Shown in pieces: positions 37,264 to 46,802 of a stretch of 64,000 nucleotides of DNA. Within the stretch, counting starts at the first letter, position 1. The number at the start of each line of letters is the position of its first letter. The notes beneath the pieces were generated by a model, which saw only the letters and a list, made by a program, of their open reading frames with translations, did no database searches and was not told where the DNA came from. Position numbers and translations under genes: made by a program. Source of the DNA: Collimonas silvisoli (GTDB lineage: Bacteria; Pseudomonadota; Gammaproteobacteria; Burkholderiales; Burkholderiaceae_D); assembly GCF_018305005.1 (NCBI RefSeq), contig NZ_JAGQEG010000020.1:1-64000 (forward strand), given 5' to 3'.

Positions 37264-39837
37264 GTGATCAGATCGTCGCATCAACGCAAGCCGGTACGCC
37301 TGGCGCTCTCCGCGATCACGCTGGCGGTGCTGGCGCAGCTGGCCCATGCGCAAGGACAGGCCGGTTCGGTATTCAATGAACAATTCCTGGATATCGGCGG
37401 CGGGCAAAGCCGTGCTGACTTGTCTTTGTTCGCGTTCGGCAATCGCGTCATGCCCGGCAATTATCTGGTCGACGTCAGCCTGAACGAAAGCAGCATCGGT
37501 CAAAGCCAGGTCGATTTCGTCGACAAGGGCGATGAAAAAAATGCCCAGCCTTGCCTGACCCGCGCCATGCTGGACGGCTGGGGCGTCAAGGTCGAGGTGT
37601 TTCCGGCCTTGATGGCGGCCGGCGATCAATGCGTCGATCTGGCGCAAGCGATTCCCGGTTCCAGCGTTTCTTACGACGGCGAGAAACTGCGTCTGTTCGT
37701 CAGCATCCCGCAAGCCGCCATGAAGCGCCAGGCGCGCGGCGCCATCAGCCCCGACAAATGGGACAAGGGCATCAATGTCGGCATGCTGGATTACCAGTTT
37801 TCGGCGGCGCGCTATGACGGCGGCAACAATAACACCAACAGCAATGTCAACAGCAGCATCACCGAATTCAACGCCAATCCGAGCACTACCACGCAAGCAC
37901 GCAATACCTTGTATGCCGGCCTGCGCGGCGGTTTCAATCTCGGCGACTGGCGCTTTCGCAATTTCTCTACCTATAACCGCGGCGTCGACGGCGAGGGCCG
38001 CTGGCAATCGGTGACCTCGTATCTGCAGCGCGATATTGCCTCTCTCGGCGGCCAGCTGGTGATTGGCGACAGCACCACGCCGGGCAATTTCTTCGACGCC
38101 TTCCCGTTTCGCGGCGTCCAGTTGTCGTCCGACGACGGCATGCTGCCCGACAGCCAGCAAGGTTACGCGCCGACCATCCGTGGCGTGGCGCAGGGCAACG
38201 CGCGTGTGACGGTGCGGCAGAACGGTTACGTGGTGTACAGCAGCTACGTAGCACCCGGCCCATTCGTGCTGGACGACCTGTATCCAACCTCGCCCAGCGG
38301 TGATCTGGAAGTCACGATTACCGAAGCCGATGGCCGTGAAACCAAGTTCAAGCAAGCATTCTCCGCGGTGCCGACTTTGCTGCGCGAAGGCGTCTGGCGT
38401 TACAGCGCGACTGGCGGCCAGTACCGCAACGGCTATTCAACCATCAATAGCGGCTCCAGCAGCGCCAAGCCGAATTTCGTGCAAGGCAGCTTGGCGCGCG
38501 GCCTGGGCCGGGAATATTCAGTGTACGGCGGCTTGATCGCCTCGGATATTTATCAATCGGTATTGTTCGGGGTCGGCAAGAACCTGCGCGCTTTCGGCGC
38601 CATCTCGGCCGATCTGTCGCAAGCGCATACCAAGGGACCGAACCGGCAAGACGTCAACGGCCAGTCATTGCGATTCCTGTACGCCAAGGCGTTCGAGAAT
38701 TACGGCACTTCGGTGCGCATGGCCGGTTACCGCTATTCCACCGGCGGCTTCCGCACCTTCCAGGAAGCGGCGCAGATGCAGGATCTGCAAACCGGGCAAG
38801 AACTGAATAACCGCCGCAATCAATTGCGGCTTGAACTGGCTCAGCAGCTGGGCAGCAACGGCGGCACCGCCTACGCATCGGCGCAGCAGCAAAGTTATTG
38901 GGGCACCGATCAGAAAGACCGTCTGATCCAGGTCGGCTATTCGAATTTCTATAAACAGCTTAGCTACAGCGTTTTCTATAACTACAGCACCAATCTGAAC
39001 GGACCATCGAATCGGCAACTGATGCTGACCTTGTCGATCCCGCTCGGCGATAGCCGTTCCTATGCGCGCTACACCGTAGCCAAGGGCAACAACGGCGAGC
39101 TGACGCAACAGGCCAGCGTCTACGGTTCGGCGCTGGATGACGGCCGCCTGACTTACAACGTCACCGCCGCCCATTCGAATCAGCAAGACAACAGCGGCAG
39201 CGCCAGCGCCAGTTATCTGTCGCAAATCGGCCGCTTCGATTTCGGCCGGGCGCAAGGATCCGGTTATGGCCAGACCACGCTCGGCATTGCTGGCGGCCTG
39301 GTGGTGCATGGCGGCGGCGTCACCCTGGCGCAGCCTTTGGGCGAAACCATGGCGCTGGTGCAAGCGCCGGACGCCGCCAATGTCGGCTTTGAAGTGTATC
39401 CCGGCGTGCGTACAGATAGCCGCGGCAACGCGGTACTGGCGAATCTGAGCCCGTACCGGCTGAATCGTCTGGCGGTGCGCACCGAGGATCTGGGCGACAA
39501 CGTCGAAGTCAAGAATGCCGCATTGGATGTAGTGCCGACCCGTGGCGCGGTGGTGCTGGCGAAATTCGAAACCTCGATCGGCTTGCGCCTGATGCTGAAC
39601 CTGAGCGACAGGAACGGCAAGCCGCTGCCGTTCGGCGCCAGGGTCGAAAACCAGCAAGGACAGGAGATGGGCATCGTCGGCGGCGAAGGCCAGACCTTCA
39701 TCAGCGGCGCCAAGGAGGCCGACGCGTTTACCGTGAAGTGGGGCCAGGCTGCGGCCGAGCAGTGCCGCATTAAATATCGCGTACCGCTTGAGAAAAATCC
39801 AGCGCCGATTCGTGAATTGAATGCGCAGTGCGAATGA
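37264..39837 (+). CDS. Fimbrial outer-membrane usher, operon 1
   Basis: 857 residues. A GTG start at 37264 follows AAGGAAGGG; the next ATG is far downstream. Signal peptide to about residue 31 (AHAQG). N-terminal chaperone-binding domain, then PapC/FimD features: RVMPGNYLVDVSLNESSIGQ, VYSSYVAPGPFVLDDLYPT, DLEVTITEADGRETKFKQAF, and C-terminal plug/barrel parts such as GARVENQQGQEMGIVGGEGQ. Two C-terminal cysteines form the usual disulfide (QCRIKY and NAQCE). It secretes and orders fimbrial subunits. Confidence 0.97.
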   Translation: MIRSSHQRKPVRLALSAITLAVLAQLAHAQGQAGSVFNEQFLDIGGGQSRADLSLFAFGNRVMPGNYLVDVSLNESSIGQSQVDFVDKGDEKNAQPCLTRAMLDGWGVKVEVFPALMAAGDQCVDLAQAIPGSSVSYDGEKLRLFVSIPQAAMKRQARGAISPDKWDKGINVGMLDYQFSAARYDGGNNNTNSNVNSSITEFNANPSTTTQARNTLYAGLRGGFNLGDWRFRNFSTYNRGVDGEGRWQSVTSYLQRDIASLGGQLVIGDSTTPGNFFDAFPFRGVQLSSDDGMLPDSQQGYAPTIRGVAQGNARVTVRQNGYVVYSSYVAPGPFVLDDLYPTSPSGDLEVTITEADGRETKFKQAFSAVPTLLREGVWRYSATGGQYRNGYSTINSGSSSAKPNFVQGSLARGLGREYSVYGGLIASDIYQSVLFGVGKNLRAFGAISADLSQAHTKGPNRQDVNGQSLRFLYAKAFENYGTSVRMAGYRYSTGGFRTFQEAAQMQDLQTGQELNNRRNQLRLELAQQLGSNGGTAYASAQQQSYWGTDQKDRLIQVGYSNFYKQLSYSVFYNYSTNLNGPSNRQLMLTLSIPLGDSRSYARYTVAKGNNGELTQQASVYGSALDDGRLTYNVTAAHSNQQDNSGSASASYLSQIGRFDFGRAQGSGYGQTTLGIAGGLVVHGGGVTLAQPLGETMALVQAPDAANVGFEVYPGVRTDSRGNAVLANLSPYRLNRLAVRTEDLGDNVEVKNAALDVVPTRGAVVLAKFETSIGLRLMLNLSDRNGKPLPFGARVENQQGQEMGIVGGEGQTFISGAKEADAFTVKWGQAAAEQCRIKYRVPLEKNPAPIRELNAQCE

Positions 39838-39880
39838 GCGCCGGCGTTAATCCGGGTCAATGAGGAATAGGGAAAAGAGC

Positions 39881-40891
39881 ATGAAGATATTGCGGATAAA
39901 AATTGCTGACGCCCGGCGTTGCCTGGCATTGCTGGTGTTGCCTGCCTTGGCCCTGCTGGGCGTTAGCGGTGTCCAGGCTGCCTGCTTCCGGCCGGCCGGT
40001 GCGGTCGAGAAAATCATCCAGATGGATATGGGTACGGTGGTCATTCCGAACAATGCAGCCGTCGGCGCGGTTTTCGCCACCAAGAGTTTCACCATTCCAA
40101 TTGCCGGTGCATCTGAAATATCATGGAACTGCCCCGGCGGCGGTTTTGTCAGCGGCAAGATATTGCAAGGTTCGGCGCTGGCCGGCATGCCCAATGTTTA
40201 CACAACTGCCGTCACCGGCGTAGGCATCAGATTGTCGCGCCAGATTACCGGCATCGGCCAGACTTACTACCCTCATGTGATCAACATTCCGAATGGCAAT
40301 GCGCAGTTTTTAAGTCCGTCGTATTTCACTGTCGAGTTGATCAAGACCGCGACCAAGACCGGCAACGGGCCGCTGGCGGCGGGTACTTACACCACCTACA
40401 CGGGCAACGGCGATAACAAATCGGCCATCACCTCTATCCTGTCCGGCAACGGCATCACCATCATCACGCCGTCGTGCACGGTGGATGTCGGTTCGCAGAA
40501 TATCGCGGTGAATTTCGGTTCGATATCGCGCGCCAGTTTTAAGGGCGTCGGTACTACAGCGGGATCCAAGAGCTTCAGTATCAAGCTGAATTGCCAGCGC
40601 GGCGAAAATGCCCAGAATACGATTGCGTTGAGAATGTCAGGCAGCGCCGATCCATCCAACCAGCTCGGCGTGCTGCAATTGACGCCGGACGCCGGTGTCG
40701 CCACCGGCGTCGGCATCCGGGTGCTGGATCAAGCCAGCAAACCGGTCAGCTTTGGCGCATTGATGACGGTCGGTCCCTCCGCCGATATCCAGTACATCGT
40801 GCCGTTCACCGCCAGTTATTACCAGACTGCGCCGACGATCACTACCGGATCAGCCAACGGCGCCGCCACCTTTACCGTCGAATATCAATAG
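39881..40891 (+). CDS. Two-domain fimbrial tip subunit/adhesin, operon 1
   Basis: 336 residues from ATG 39881; an in-frame ATG at 39860 is possible, but the paralogue begins with the same MKILR. Signal peptide to about residue 32 (VQAACF). The first domain (about 33-195) has no pilin motif and is a candidate receptor-binding domain. The second (about 200-336) is a pilin domain with CTVDVGSQNIAVNFGSI, LNCQRGE and a C-terminal TFTVEYQ. This layout is that of FimH-like tip adhesins. Ligand unknown. Confidence 0.88.
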   Translation: MKILRIKIADARRCLALLVLPALALLGVSGVQAACFRPAGAVEKIIQMDMGTVVIPNNAAVGAVFATKSFTIPIAGASEISWNCPGGGFVSGKILQGSALAGMPNVYTTAVTGVGIRLSRQITGIGQTYYPHVINIPNGNAQFLSPSYFTVELIKTATKTGNGPLAAGTYTTYTGNGDNKSAITSILSGNGITIITPSCTVDVGSQNIAVNFGSISRASFKGVGTTAGSKSFSIKLNCQRGENAQNTIALRMSGSADPSNQLGVLQLTPDAGVATGVGIRVLDQASKPVSFGALMTVGPSADIQYIVPFTASYYQTAPTITTGSANGAATFTVEYQ

Positions 40892-40904
40892 CGGCCGCCC
40901 ATCT

Positions 40905-40931
40905 TGCCTGGCGGCGAAAGTCAGCCAGGCA
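40905..40931 (+). terminator. Hairpin after fimbrial operon 1
   Basis: TGCCTGGC and GCCAGGCA form a perfect eight-base-pair stem with an 11-base loop, 14 bases after the tip-subunit stop. There is no U tract, so termination would be weak or Rho-dependent. Confidence 0.45.
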
Positions 40932-41442
40932 CACACAATCTCTTCATTCATTTGCGCATCGGCACTGCCAATTCTTTACCAGCAGGCATCGTAGCCGGCA
41001 AGGTCTTGTTTCGGCCCGAGTAAAAATTGCTTAAGAATCAAGTTTTTCTTGGGTATCTTGGATTTTTATGCTGGTCGATGGCGCGGCCTGCAGGATCGGT
41101 TTTCCTGAATAGCTCACGGTCGTTTTTTTAATGAGCAATTAGTACGGTCTGCGATGAGTTATGCCATGACGCAAAGATTGTGTTGTATTTAAACAACGAG
41201 TCGGTATATTTTTCATAATTATTTTTGCGTTGCAAAATGGAAATTAATCTATTTTTTTTGGATCATGCTGTTTTGAGTTTTGTATGTAAAAGCCAGAAGA
41301 TACTCTAATTTAATACATTTAATATCATATTATTGAATGAAGTCCATGTAAATTAATTGTGAATTATCGTGGCAGGCGCACAATTTCAAAAATCAATGTC
41401 TACACAATTTTCATTTATTTTTCTTGAGTTGCTCATTTCCCA

Positions 41443-41468
41443 TTGACAACCAATAAGAAATTTATAAT
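41443..41468 (+). promoter_or_regulatory. Candidate sigma-70 promoter of fimbrial operon 2, short spacer
   Basis: Consensus TTGACA and TATAAT, 81 bases before the pilin start codon. The spacer is 14 bases, below the usual 16-18, so basal activity should be low unless an activator or DNA twist corrects it. Confidence 0.45.
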
Positions 41469-41548
41469 TTTTTTTCAGATTTTTCCCTTACAATGGCCTT
41501 GCATTAAGTTGTCAATTGATTAATGCATTAACTTTATCCGAGGAAAAA

Positions 41549-42088
41549 ATGAAACAAATGACTATCACTAAACTGATTGCAATTGCTGCTGCAGGTCTGT
41601 TCTCCCAAGCTGCTTTCGCGGATGGCGGTACCGTCAATTTCAGTGGCAAGATCACTGACTCGCCATGCGGTATCTCTGCCTCCAGCATCAACCAGCTTGT
41701 ACAAATGGGTACCGTTCCTGCAGCAAAGCTGAATGGTGCTGCGGGCAAGAAAGCCGACAGTGTCCCTTTCACAATCCTGTTGACAGACTGCGGCGTAACT
41801 GCCAAGGGCGCAACCGTCACATTTAGCGGCGTCGCTGATGCTACGGTGACTGACATTCTGCGTATTAGTAACGCGGGCCAGGTTGGCATCTCTGCCGCAA
41901 CTGGCGTTGGCATCGAATTGGGTGACTCTGCAGGTGCCAAGATCCCTCTCGGTTCGGCATCGGGCAACTACGTTTTAGGTGTGGGCAACAATCCATTGAA
42001 GTTCATGGCTACTTACGTTTCGACCGGCCCTGCAGTGACTGTTGGTCCTGCTGACTCTAGTGCGCAGTTCGTTGTTGCTTACAACTAA
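41549..42088 (+). CDS. Type 1-type fimbrial major subunit, operon 2
   Basis: 179 residues, the same length as the operon 1 pilin and clearly paralogous: identical signal peptide style (AAFADGG), SGKITDSPCGISA with the first cysteine, LLTDCGVTAKGATVTF with the second, ending QFVVAYN. Differences cluster in the first half of the mature protein, consistent with diversifying surface exposure. ATG 41549 has GAGGAAAAA upstream. Confidence 0.94.
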   Translation: MKQMTITKLIAIAAAGLFSQAAFADGGTVNFSGKITDSPCGISASSINQLVQMGTVPAAKLNGAAGKKADSVPFTILLTDCGVTAKGATVTFSGVADATVTDILRISNAGQVGISAATGVGIELGDSAGAKIPLGSASGNYVLGVGNNPLKFMATYVSTGPAVTVGPADSSAQFVVAYN

Positions 42089-42185
42089 TCGGCTCAGAAA
42101 AAACCTTAGCTTCCGCTACTTCATCTCGCCAGGTTTGACGAGGTGAGGCGCTTGGCGCTTGCCACGGCCAAGTTTTGAGGATGCG

Positions 42186-42216
42186 TCGGCGTGCTGCAAC
42201 GGTAACGGCACGCCGG
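42186..42216 (+). promoter_or_regulatory. Stem-loop between pilin and chaperone genes, operon 2
   Basis: TCGGCGTGCTG pairs with CGGCACGCCGG around the same loop CAACGGTAA as in operon 1. The two changes relative to copy 1 are both C to T opposite G, so each gives a G-U wobble and the stem is kept. That pattern supports selection on the RNA structure. Confidence 0.7.
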
Positions 42217-42313
42217 CCATCATTTTCCCACTACCCATGCATCAATTTGTGAGTACGCACCAGCGGCTTGCTTAGAAATTTGTGCATAGGACATTTGATA
42301 GACGAGGTTTTCC

Positions 42314-43063
42314 ATGTTGAGCAAACGATTCATCACTTCCGCCATTCTCGGCAGCGTACTGGCAATCTGCGCGCTGGCGGCCAACGCTGGCGTAATGCTG
42401 GGCGGCACCCGCGTGATCCTGGGCGAGAAAGACCGGCAGGCGTCGATCCCGCTGAAAAATCACGATACTTCACCTTACGTGGTGCAAACCTGGGTCGACG
42501 CCGGCGAAGGCAAGAACAAGACGCCGCTGCTGGTGACGCCGCCCTTGTCGCGGCTTGATCCGGGCGCGGAGAACATCTTGCGCATCGTACGCATCTCGGG
42601 CGATTTGCCGAGCGACCGCGAATCGGTGTTCTGGCTCAACGTCAAGGAAATTCCCGAAAAATCGGATCAGCCGAATGTGCTGCAAATCGCGGTGCGCACC
42701 CGCATCAAGATTTTCTACCGGCCGGCAGGTCTGGCCGGCAAGCCGGAAGAGGCGCACAGCCTGATCACGCTGGCGGTGGTGCCGGGCGAGGATGGCAAGG
42801 GGGCGGCGCTGCGGGTCAGCAATCCGAGCGCTTATAACGTGACGTTTCCCGGTTTTAAAATCAACAACAGTAAAGAGCTGACCAAGGCTGGCATGGTGCC
42901 GCCTTTCGGCGCTCTCGATTTTCAGATGAACATGATCAGCAGCCCGCAAGCCGTCGATGTCAGCTACACCACCATCAACGACTACGGCGGCGAAACGCCG
43001 GAAGTCGTAACCAAGGCTGAGGTCGCGAGCGCCGCTGCGGCGCCGCATGCAGCGGTCAAATAA
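42314..43063 (+). CDS. Fimbrial periplasmic chaperone, operon 2
   Basis: 249 residues, nearly identical to the operon 1 chaperone through residue 200, including GGTRVILGEKDRQASIPLKN and RLDPGAENILRIVRISGD. The C-terminal tail differs (SAAAAPHAAVK). It has the same signal peptide and upstream leader. Its similarity to copy 1 suggests that the two chaperones may serve either usher. Confidence 0.95.
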   Translation: MLSKRFITSAILGSVLAICALAANAGVMLGGTRVILGEKDRQASIPLKNHDTSPYVVQTWVDAGEGKNKTPLLVTPPLSRLDPGAENILRIVRISGDLPSDRESVFWLNVKEIPEKSDQPNVLQIAVRTRIKIFYRPAGLAGKPEEAHSLITLAVVPGEDGKGAALRVSNPSAYNVTFPGFKINNSKELTKAGMVPPFGALDFQMNMISSPQAVDVSYTTINDYGGETPEVVTKAEVASAAAAPHAAVK

Positions 43064-43160
43064 ACATTACTGCCATCTCCAGCTAACGCCAAGTCCCATC
43101 AGGGTGTGTGAGTCTGTGCGCAAGACAGGAAGCAAGACAGTAATAAAGGAAGGGGAAGCT

Positions 43161-45764
43161 GTGATCAGATCGTCGCATCAACGAAAGCCGGTACGCCTGG
43201 CGCTGTCCACCATTACGTTGGCAGTGCTGGCGCAGATGGCCCATGCGCAAGAGCGGGCCGGCTCGGTGTTCAACGAAGAATTCCTGGATGTCGGCGGTGA
43301 GCAAGGTAGGGCCGATCTGTCTTTGTTCGCGTTCGGCAATCGCGTCATGCCCGGCAATTATCTGGTCGACGTCAGCCTGAATGAAAGCAGCATCGGTCAA
43401 AGCCAGATTAATTTCGTCGACAAGGGCGATGAAAAAAATGCCCAGCCTTGCCTGACCCGCGCCATGCTGGACGGCTGGGGCGTCAAGGTCGAGGTGTTTC
43501 CGGTCTTGATGGCGGCCGGCGATCAATGCGTCGATCTGGCGCAAGCGATTCCCGGCGCCAGCGTTTCTTACGACGGCGAGAAACTGCATCTGTTCGTCAG
43601 CATCCCGCAAGCCGCCATGAAGCGCCAGGCGCGTGGCGCCATCAGCGCGGAAAAATGGGACAAGGGCGTCAACGCCGGCATGCTGGATTATCAGCTTTCG
43701 GCGGCGCGTATGGACGGCGGCAGCAATAGCAGCCGCGATATCCAATTCAGCGGCAATTCGAACACCTCCAGCCAGGCGCGCAATACCTTGTATGCCGGCC
43801 TGCGCGGCGGCGTCAATCTCGGCGACTGGCGCTTGCGTAATTTTTCCAGTTATAACCGCGGCGCTGACGGCCGCGGCCGTTGGCAGTCGGTGACCTCGAA
43901 TCTGCAGCGCGATATTGCCTCTCTGAGCGGCCAGCTGGTGATTGGCGACAGCACCACGCCGGGCAACCTCTTCGATGCGGTTCAATTTCGCGGCGTCCAG
44001 TTATCGTCCGACGACGGCATGCTGCCCGACAGCCAGCAAGGCTATGCGCCGACCATCCGTGGCGTGGCCCAGGGCAATGCGCGGGTGACGGTGCGGCAGA
44101 ACGGTTACGTGGTGTACAGCACCTACGTAGCGCCCGGCCCGTTTGTGCTGGACGACCTGTATCCGACTTCCTCCAGCGGCGATCTGGAAGTCACGATTAC
44201 CGAAGCCGACGGCCGTGAAACCAAGTTCAAGCAAGCATTCTCCGCCGTGCCGACTTTGCTGCGCGAAGGCAGCTGGCGCTACAGTGCGACCGCCGGTCAG
44301 TATCGCGACGGCTTTTCAAACAGCCGCAGTAGCAGCAACGCTGCCAAGCCCAGATTCGTGCAAGGAACGATAGCGCGCGGCATGGGCAAGGAATTTTCAC
44401 TATATGCCGGTACGATCCTCTCCGATCCTTATCAATCGGTGCTGTTAGGCGTCGGCAAGAACCTGCGCGATTTCGGCGCCATCTCGGCCGATCTGTCGCA
44501 CGCGAATACCAAGACGCCGGACCGGCCGGATGTCGGCGGCCAGTCCTTGCGTTTCCTGTACGCCAAAGTGTTCCAGGATTACGGCACCAATGTGCGCATG
44601 GCCGGTTACCGCTATTCCACCGGCGGCTTCCGCACCTTGCAGGAAGCGGCGCGCATGCAAGACCTGCAATTCGGCCAGGTACTCAATAACCGCCGCAACC
44701 AGTTGCAGGTGGATATATCCCAGCAACTGGGCAGCCACGGCGGCGCGGTCTACGCTTCGGCGCAGCAGCAAAGTTATTGGGGCATAGCAAAAAAAGACCG
44801 TCTGATCCAGGTCGGCTATTCGAATTTCTATAAACAGCTTAGCTACAGCGTTTTCTATAACCAAAGCAGCAGTCTGTACGGCCCCACCAACCGTCAGTTG
44901 ATGCTGACCTTGTCGATCCCGCTCGGCGATAGCCGTTCCTACACCCGCTACACCGTGGCCAAGGGCAGCAACGGTCAGGTCAATCAACAGGCCAGCGTGT
45001 ACGGTTCGGCGCTGGAAGACAGCCGGCTGACCTATAACGTCACCGCAGCCCATTCGAATCAGCAAAACAACAGCGGCAGCGCCAGCGCCAGTTATTTGTC
45101 GAAAATCGGCCGGATCGACTTCGGCCGTACCCAAGGATCCGGTTATGGCCAGACCACGCTCGGCATGGCTGGCGGCCTGGTGGTGCATGGCGGCGGCGTC
45201 ACCCTGGCGCAGCCTCTGGGCGAAACCATGGCGCTGGTGCAGGCGCCGGACGCCGCCGATGTCGGCTTTGAAGTGTATCCCGGCGTGCGCACCGATAGCC
45301 GCGGCAACGCAGTACTGGCGAATCTGAGCCCGTACCGGAGCAACCGCCTGGCGGTGCGCACCGAGGATCTGGGCGATAACGTTGAAATCAAGAATGCGGC
45401 ACTGGAAGTGGTGCCGACGCGCGGTGCGGTGGTGCTGGCGAAATTCGATACGTCGATCGGCTTGCGCCTGATGCTGAACCTGAGCGACAAGAACGGCAAG
45501 CCGCTGCCGTTCGGCGCCAGGGTCGAGAACCAGCAGGGGCAGGAAATGGGCATCGTCGGCGGTGAAGGCCAGACCTTCATTACCGGCGCCAAGGATGCCG
45601 ATGAGCTGAAAGTGAAATGGGGCAGGGGCGCGGCCGAGCAGTGCCGCGTTAAATACCGCGTGCCGGCAGAGAAAAATCCGCCGCCGATTCGGGAACTGAG
45701 TGCGCAGTGCCAGTGGACGGCGGCATCAATGCAGGAACATGAGATGCAGGAACATGAGAAATAG
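43161..45764 (+). CDS. Fimbrial outer-membrane usher, operon 2
   Basis: 867 residues from the GTG at 43161, which has the same AAGGAAGGGG leader as copy 1; an ATG at 43047 overlaps the chaperone gene and is less likely. Domains as in copy 1: RVMPGNYLVDVSLNESSIGQ, APGPFVLDDLYPT, and a C-terminal GARVENQQGQEMGIVGGEGQ. The middle (about residues 170-200 and 370-400) is the most diverged. The C-terminus carries an extra tail after the second cysteine that includes two copies of MQEHE from a 15-bp DNA repeat. Confidence 0.97.
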   Translation: MIRSSHQRKPVRLALSTITLAVLAQMAHAQERAGSVFNEEFLDVGGEQGRADLSLFAFGNRVMPGNYLVDVSLNESSIGQSQINFVDKGDEKNAQPCLTRAMLDGWGVKVEVFPVLMAAGDQCVDLAQAIPGASVSYDGEKLHLFVSIPQAAMKRQARGAISAEKWDKGVNAGMLDYQLSAARMDGGSNSSRDIQFSGNSNTSSQARNTLYAGLRGGVNLGDWRLRNFSSYNRGADGRGRWQSVTSNLQRDIASLSGQLVIGDSTTPGNLFDAVQFRGVQLSSDDGMLPDSQQGYAPTIRGVAQGNARVTVRQNGYVVYSTYVAPGPFVLDDLYPTSSSGDLEVTITEADGRETKFKQAFSAVPTLLREGSWRYSATAGQYRDGFSNSRSSSNAAKPRFVQGTIARGMGKEFSLYAGTILSDPYQSVLLGVGKNLRDFGAISADLSHANTKTPDRPDVGGQSLRFLYAKVFQDYGTNVRMAGYRYSTGGFRTLQEAARMQDLQFGQVLNNRRNQLQVDISQQLGSHGGAVYASAQQQSYWGIAKKDRLIQVGYSNFYKQLSYSVFYNQSSSLYGPTNRQLMLTLSIPLGDSRSYTRYTVAKGSNGQVNQQASVYGSALEDSRLTYNVTAAHSNQQNNSGSASASYLSKIGRIDFGRTQGSGYGQTTLGMAGGLVVHGGGVTLAQPLGETMALVQAPDAADVGFEVYPGVRTDSRGNAVLANLSPYRSNRLAVRTEDLGDNVEIKNAALEVVPTRGAVVLAKFDTSIGLRLMLNLSDKNGKPLPFGARVENQQGQEMGIVGGEGQTFITGAKDADELKVKWGRGAAEQCRVKYRVPAEKNPPPIRELSAQCQWTAASMQEHEMQEHEK
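45729..45758 (+). repeat. 15-bp tandem repeat at the usher 2 C-terminus
   Basis: ATGCAGGAACATGAG occurs twice in direct succession and encodes MQEHE-MQEHE in the tail of the second usher, a tail absent from usher 1. Changes in unit number keep the frame, so tail length could vary. Confidence 0.9.
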
Positions 45765-45773
45765 AGGATGGAC

Positions 45774-46775
45774 ATGAAGATATTGCGAAAAAATGCTGGC
45801 ACATGGCCTTGCCTGGCGTTGCTGACCGTTAGCGGCGCACAGGCTGCTTGTTTTCGGGTGCCCGGTGCTAGCGTGAAAACCATCCAGATGGATATGGGCA
45901 CGGTGGTCATTCCGAACGATGCAGCCATCGGCGCGGTTTTTGCGAGCCAGAACTTCCCGATTCCGATTGCAGGTGATTCCGAAGCAGCATTTCAATGCGA
46001 TAGCGCTGGCGGCACTACCAACGGCAACATGCTGCAGGGTTCGTTGGTGGCTGGTTATCCGAATGTTTATACAACGCTGGTGCCTGGTGTCGGGATTCGA
46101 TTGTCAAGATTGATCGGGCAAATAAGCGGTGCCGGCGTGCGTACTTATTACCCGCACATATTGAGTTTCCCGGCGGATGTTCCGGTGCGTTTTTATAACC
46201 CGTCTTACTTCACAGTTGAACTTGTCAAGATTGCCGCAAAAACCGGCAATGGCCCCTTTGCCGCCGGTACTTACACTATATATTATGGCAATGGCGACTA
46301 TATATCAGCCATTACCACTATCCTGTCCGGCAACGGCATCACCATCGTTACGCCGTCATGCGCAGTGGATGCGGGTTCGAAAAATATCCCGGTCAATTTC
46401 GGCGACGTTGACAAGAACCGCTTCAAGGGCGTCGGCTCGACTGCCGCCGACCGGCCTTTCAATATCAAGCTCAATTGCCAGCGTGGTGAAAACATGCAGA
46501 ATACGATTTTACTGAAGATGAGCGCCACCGCCGACCCATCCAATCAGCCTGGTGTGTTGAGGTTGAAACAGGTCGCCGGCGTGGCGACCGGCGTCGGTAT
46601 TCAACTATTGGATAAAAACAGTGCGCCAGTCAGATTCGGTACGGCGGCCACGGTCGGCACCTCTGCGGACATCACCTATACTGTGCCGTTCACCGCCAGG
46701 TATTACCAGACTGCGGCGGCCATCAAACCCGGCCCAGCCAACGGCGAGGCGACTTTTACGGTCGAGTATCAATAA
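45774..46775 (+). CDS. Two-domain fimbrial tip subunit/adhesin, operon 2
   Basis: 333 residues from ATG 45774, chosen because it matches the MKILR start of the paralogue and has GAGG at the right distance; ATG 45768 is an alternative. Signal peptide to about residue 26 (AQAACF). N-terminal candidate binding domain (about 27-190), pilin domain with CAVDAGSKNIPVNFGDVD and LNCQRGENMQNT, ending TFTVEYQ. The pilin domain is closer to copy 1 than the N-terminal domain, so the two tips may bind different ligands. Confidence 0.88.
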   Translation: MKILRKNAGTWPCLALLTVSGAQAACFRVPGASVKTIQMDMGTVVIPNDAAIGAVFASQNFPIPIAGDSEAAFQCDSAGGTTNGNMLQGSLVAGYPNVYTTLVPGVGIRLSRLIGQISGAGVRTYYPHILSFPADVPVRFYNPSYFTVELVKIAAKTGNGPFAAGTYTIYYGNGDYISAITTILSGNGITIVTPSCAVDAGSKNIPVNFGDVDKNRFKGVGSTAADRPFNIKLNCQRGENMQNTILLKMSATADPSNQPGVLRLKQVAGVATGVGIQLLDKNSAPVRFGTAATVGTSADITYTVPFTARYYQTAAAIKPGPANGEATFTVEYQ

Positions 46776-46802
46776 GCGCTGTTCATCCCGCCAGACGCTG
46801 AC

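Larger units (their letters stand above)
40892..41548. other. AT-rich intergenic region before fimbrial operon 2
   Basis: 657 bases. It starts with a hairpin (40905-40931) and becomes very AT-rich from about 41030. Perfect TTGACA (41443-41448) and TATAAT (41463-41468) hexamers are present but only 14 bases apart, followed by eight T. No gene, repeat or invertible segment is recognised. Confidence 0.55.
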
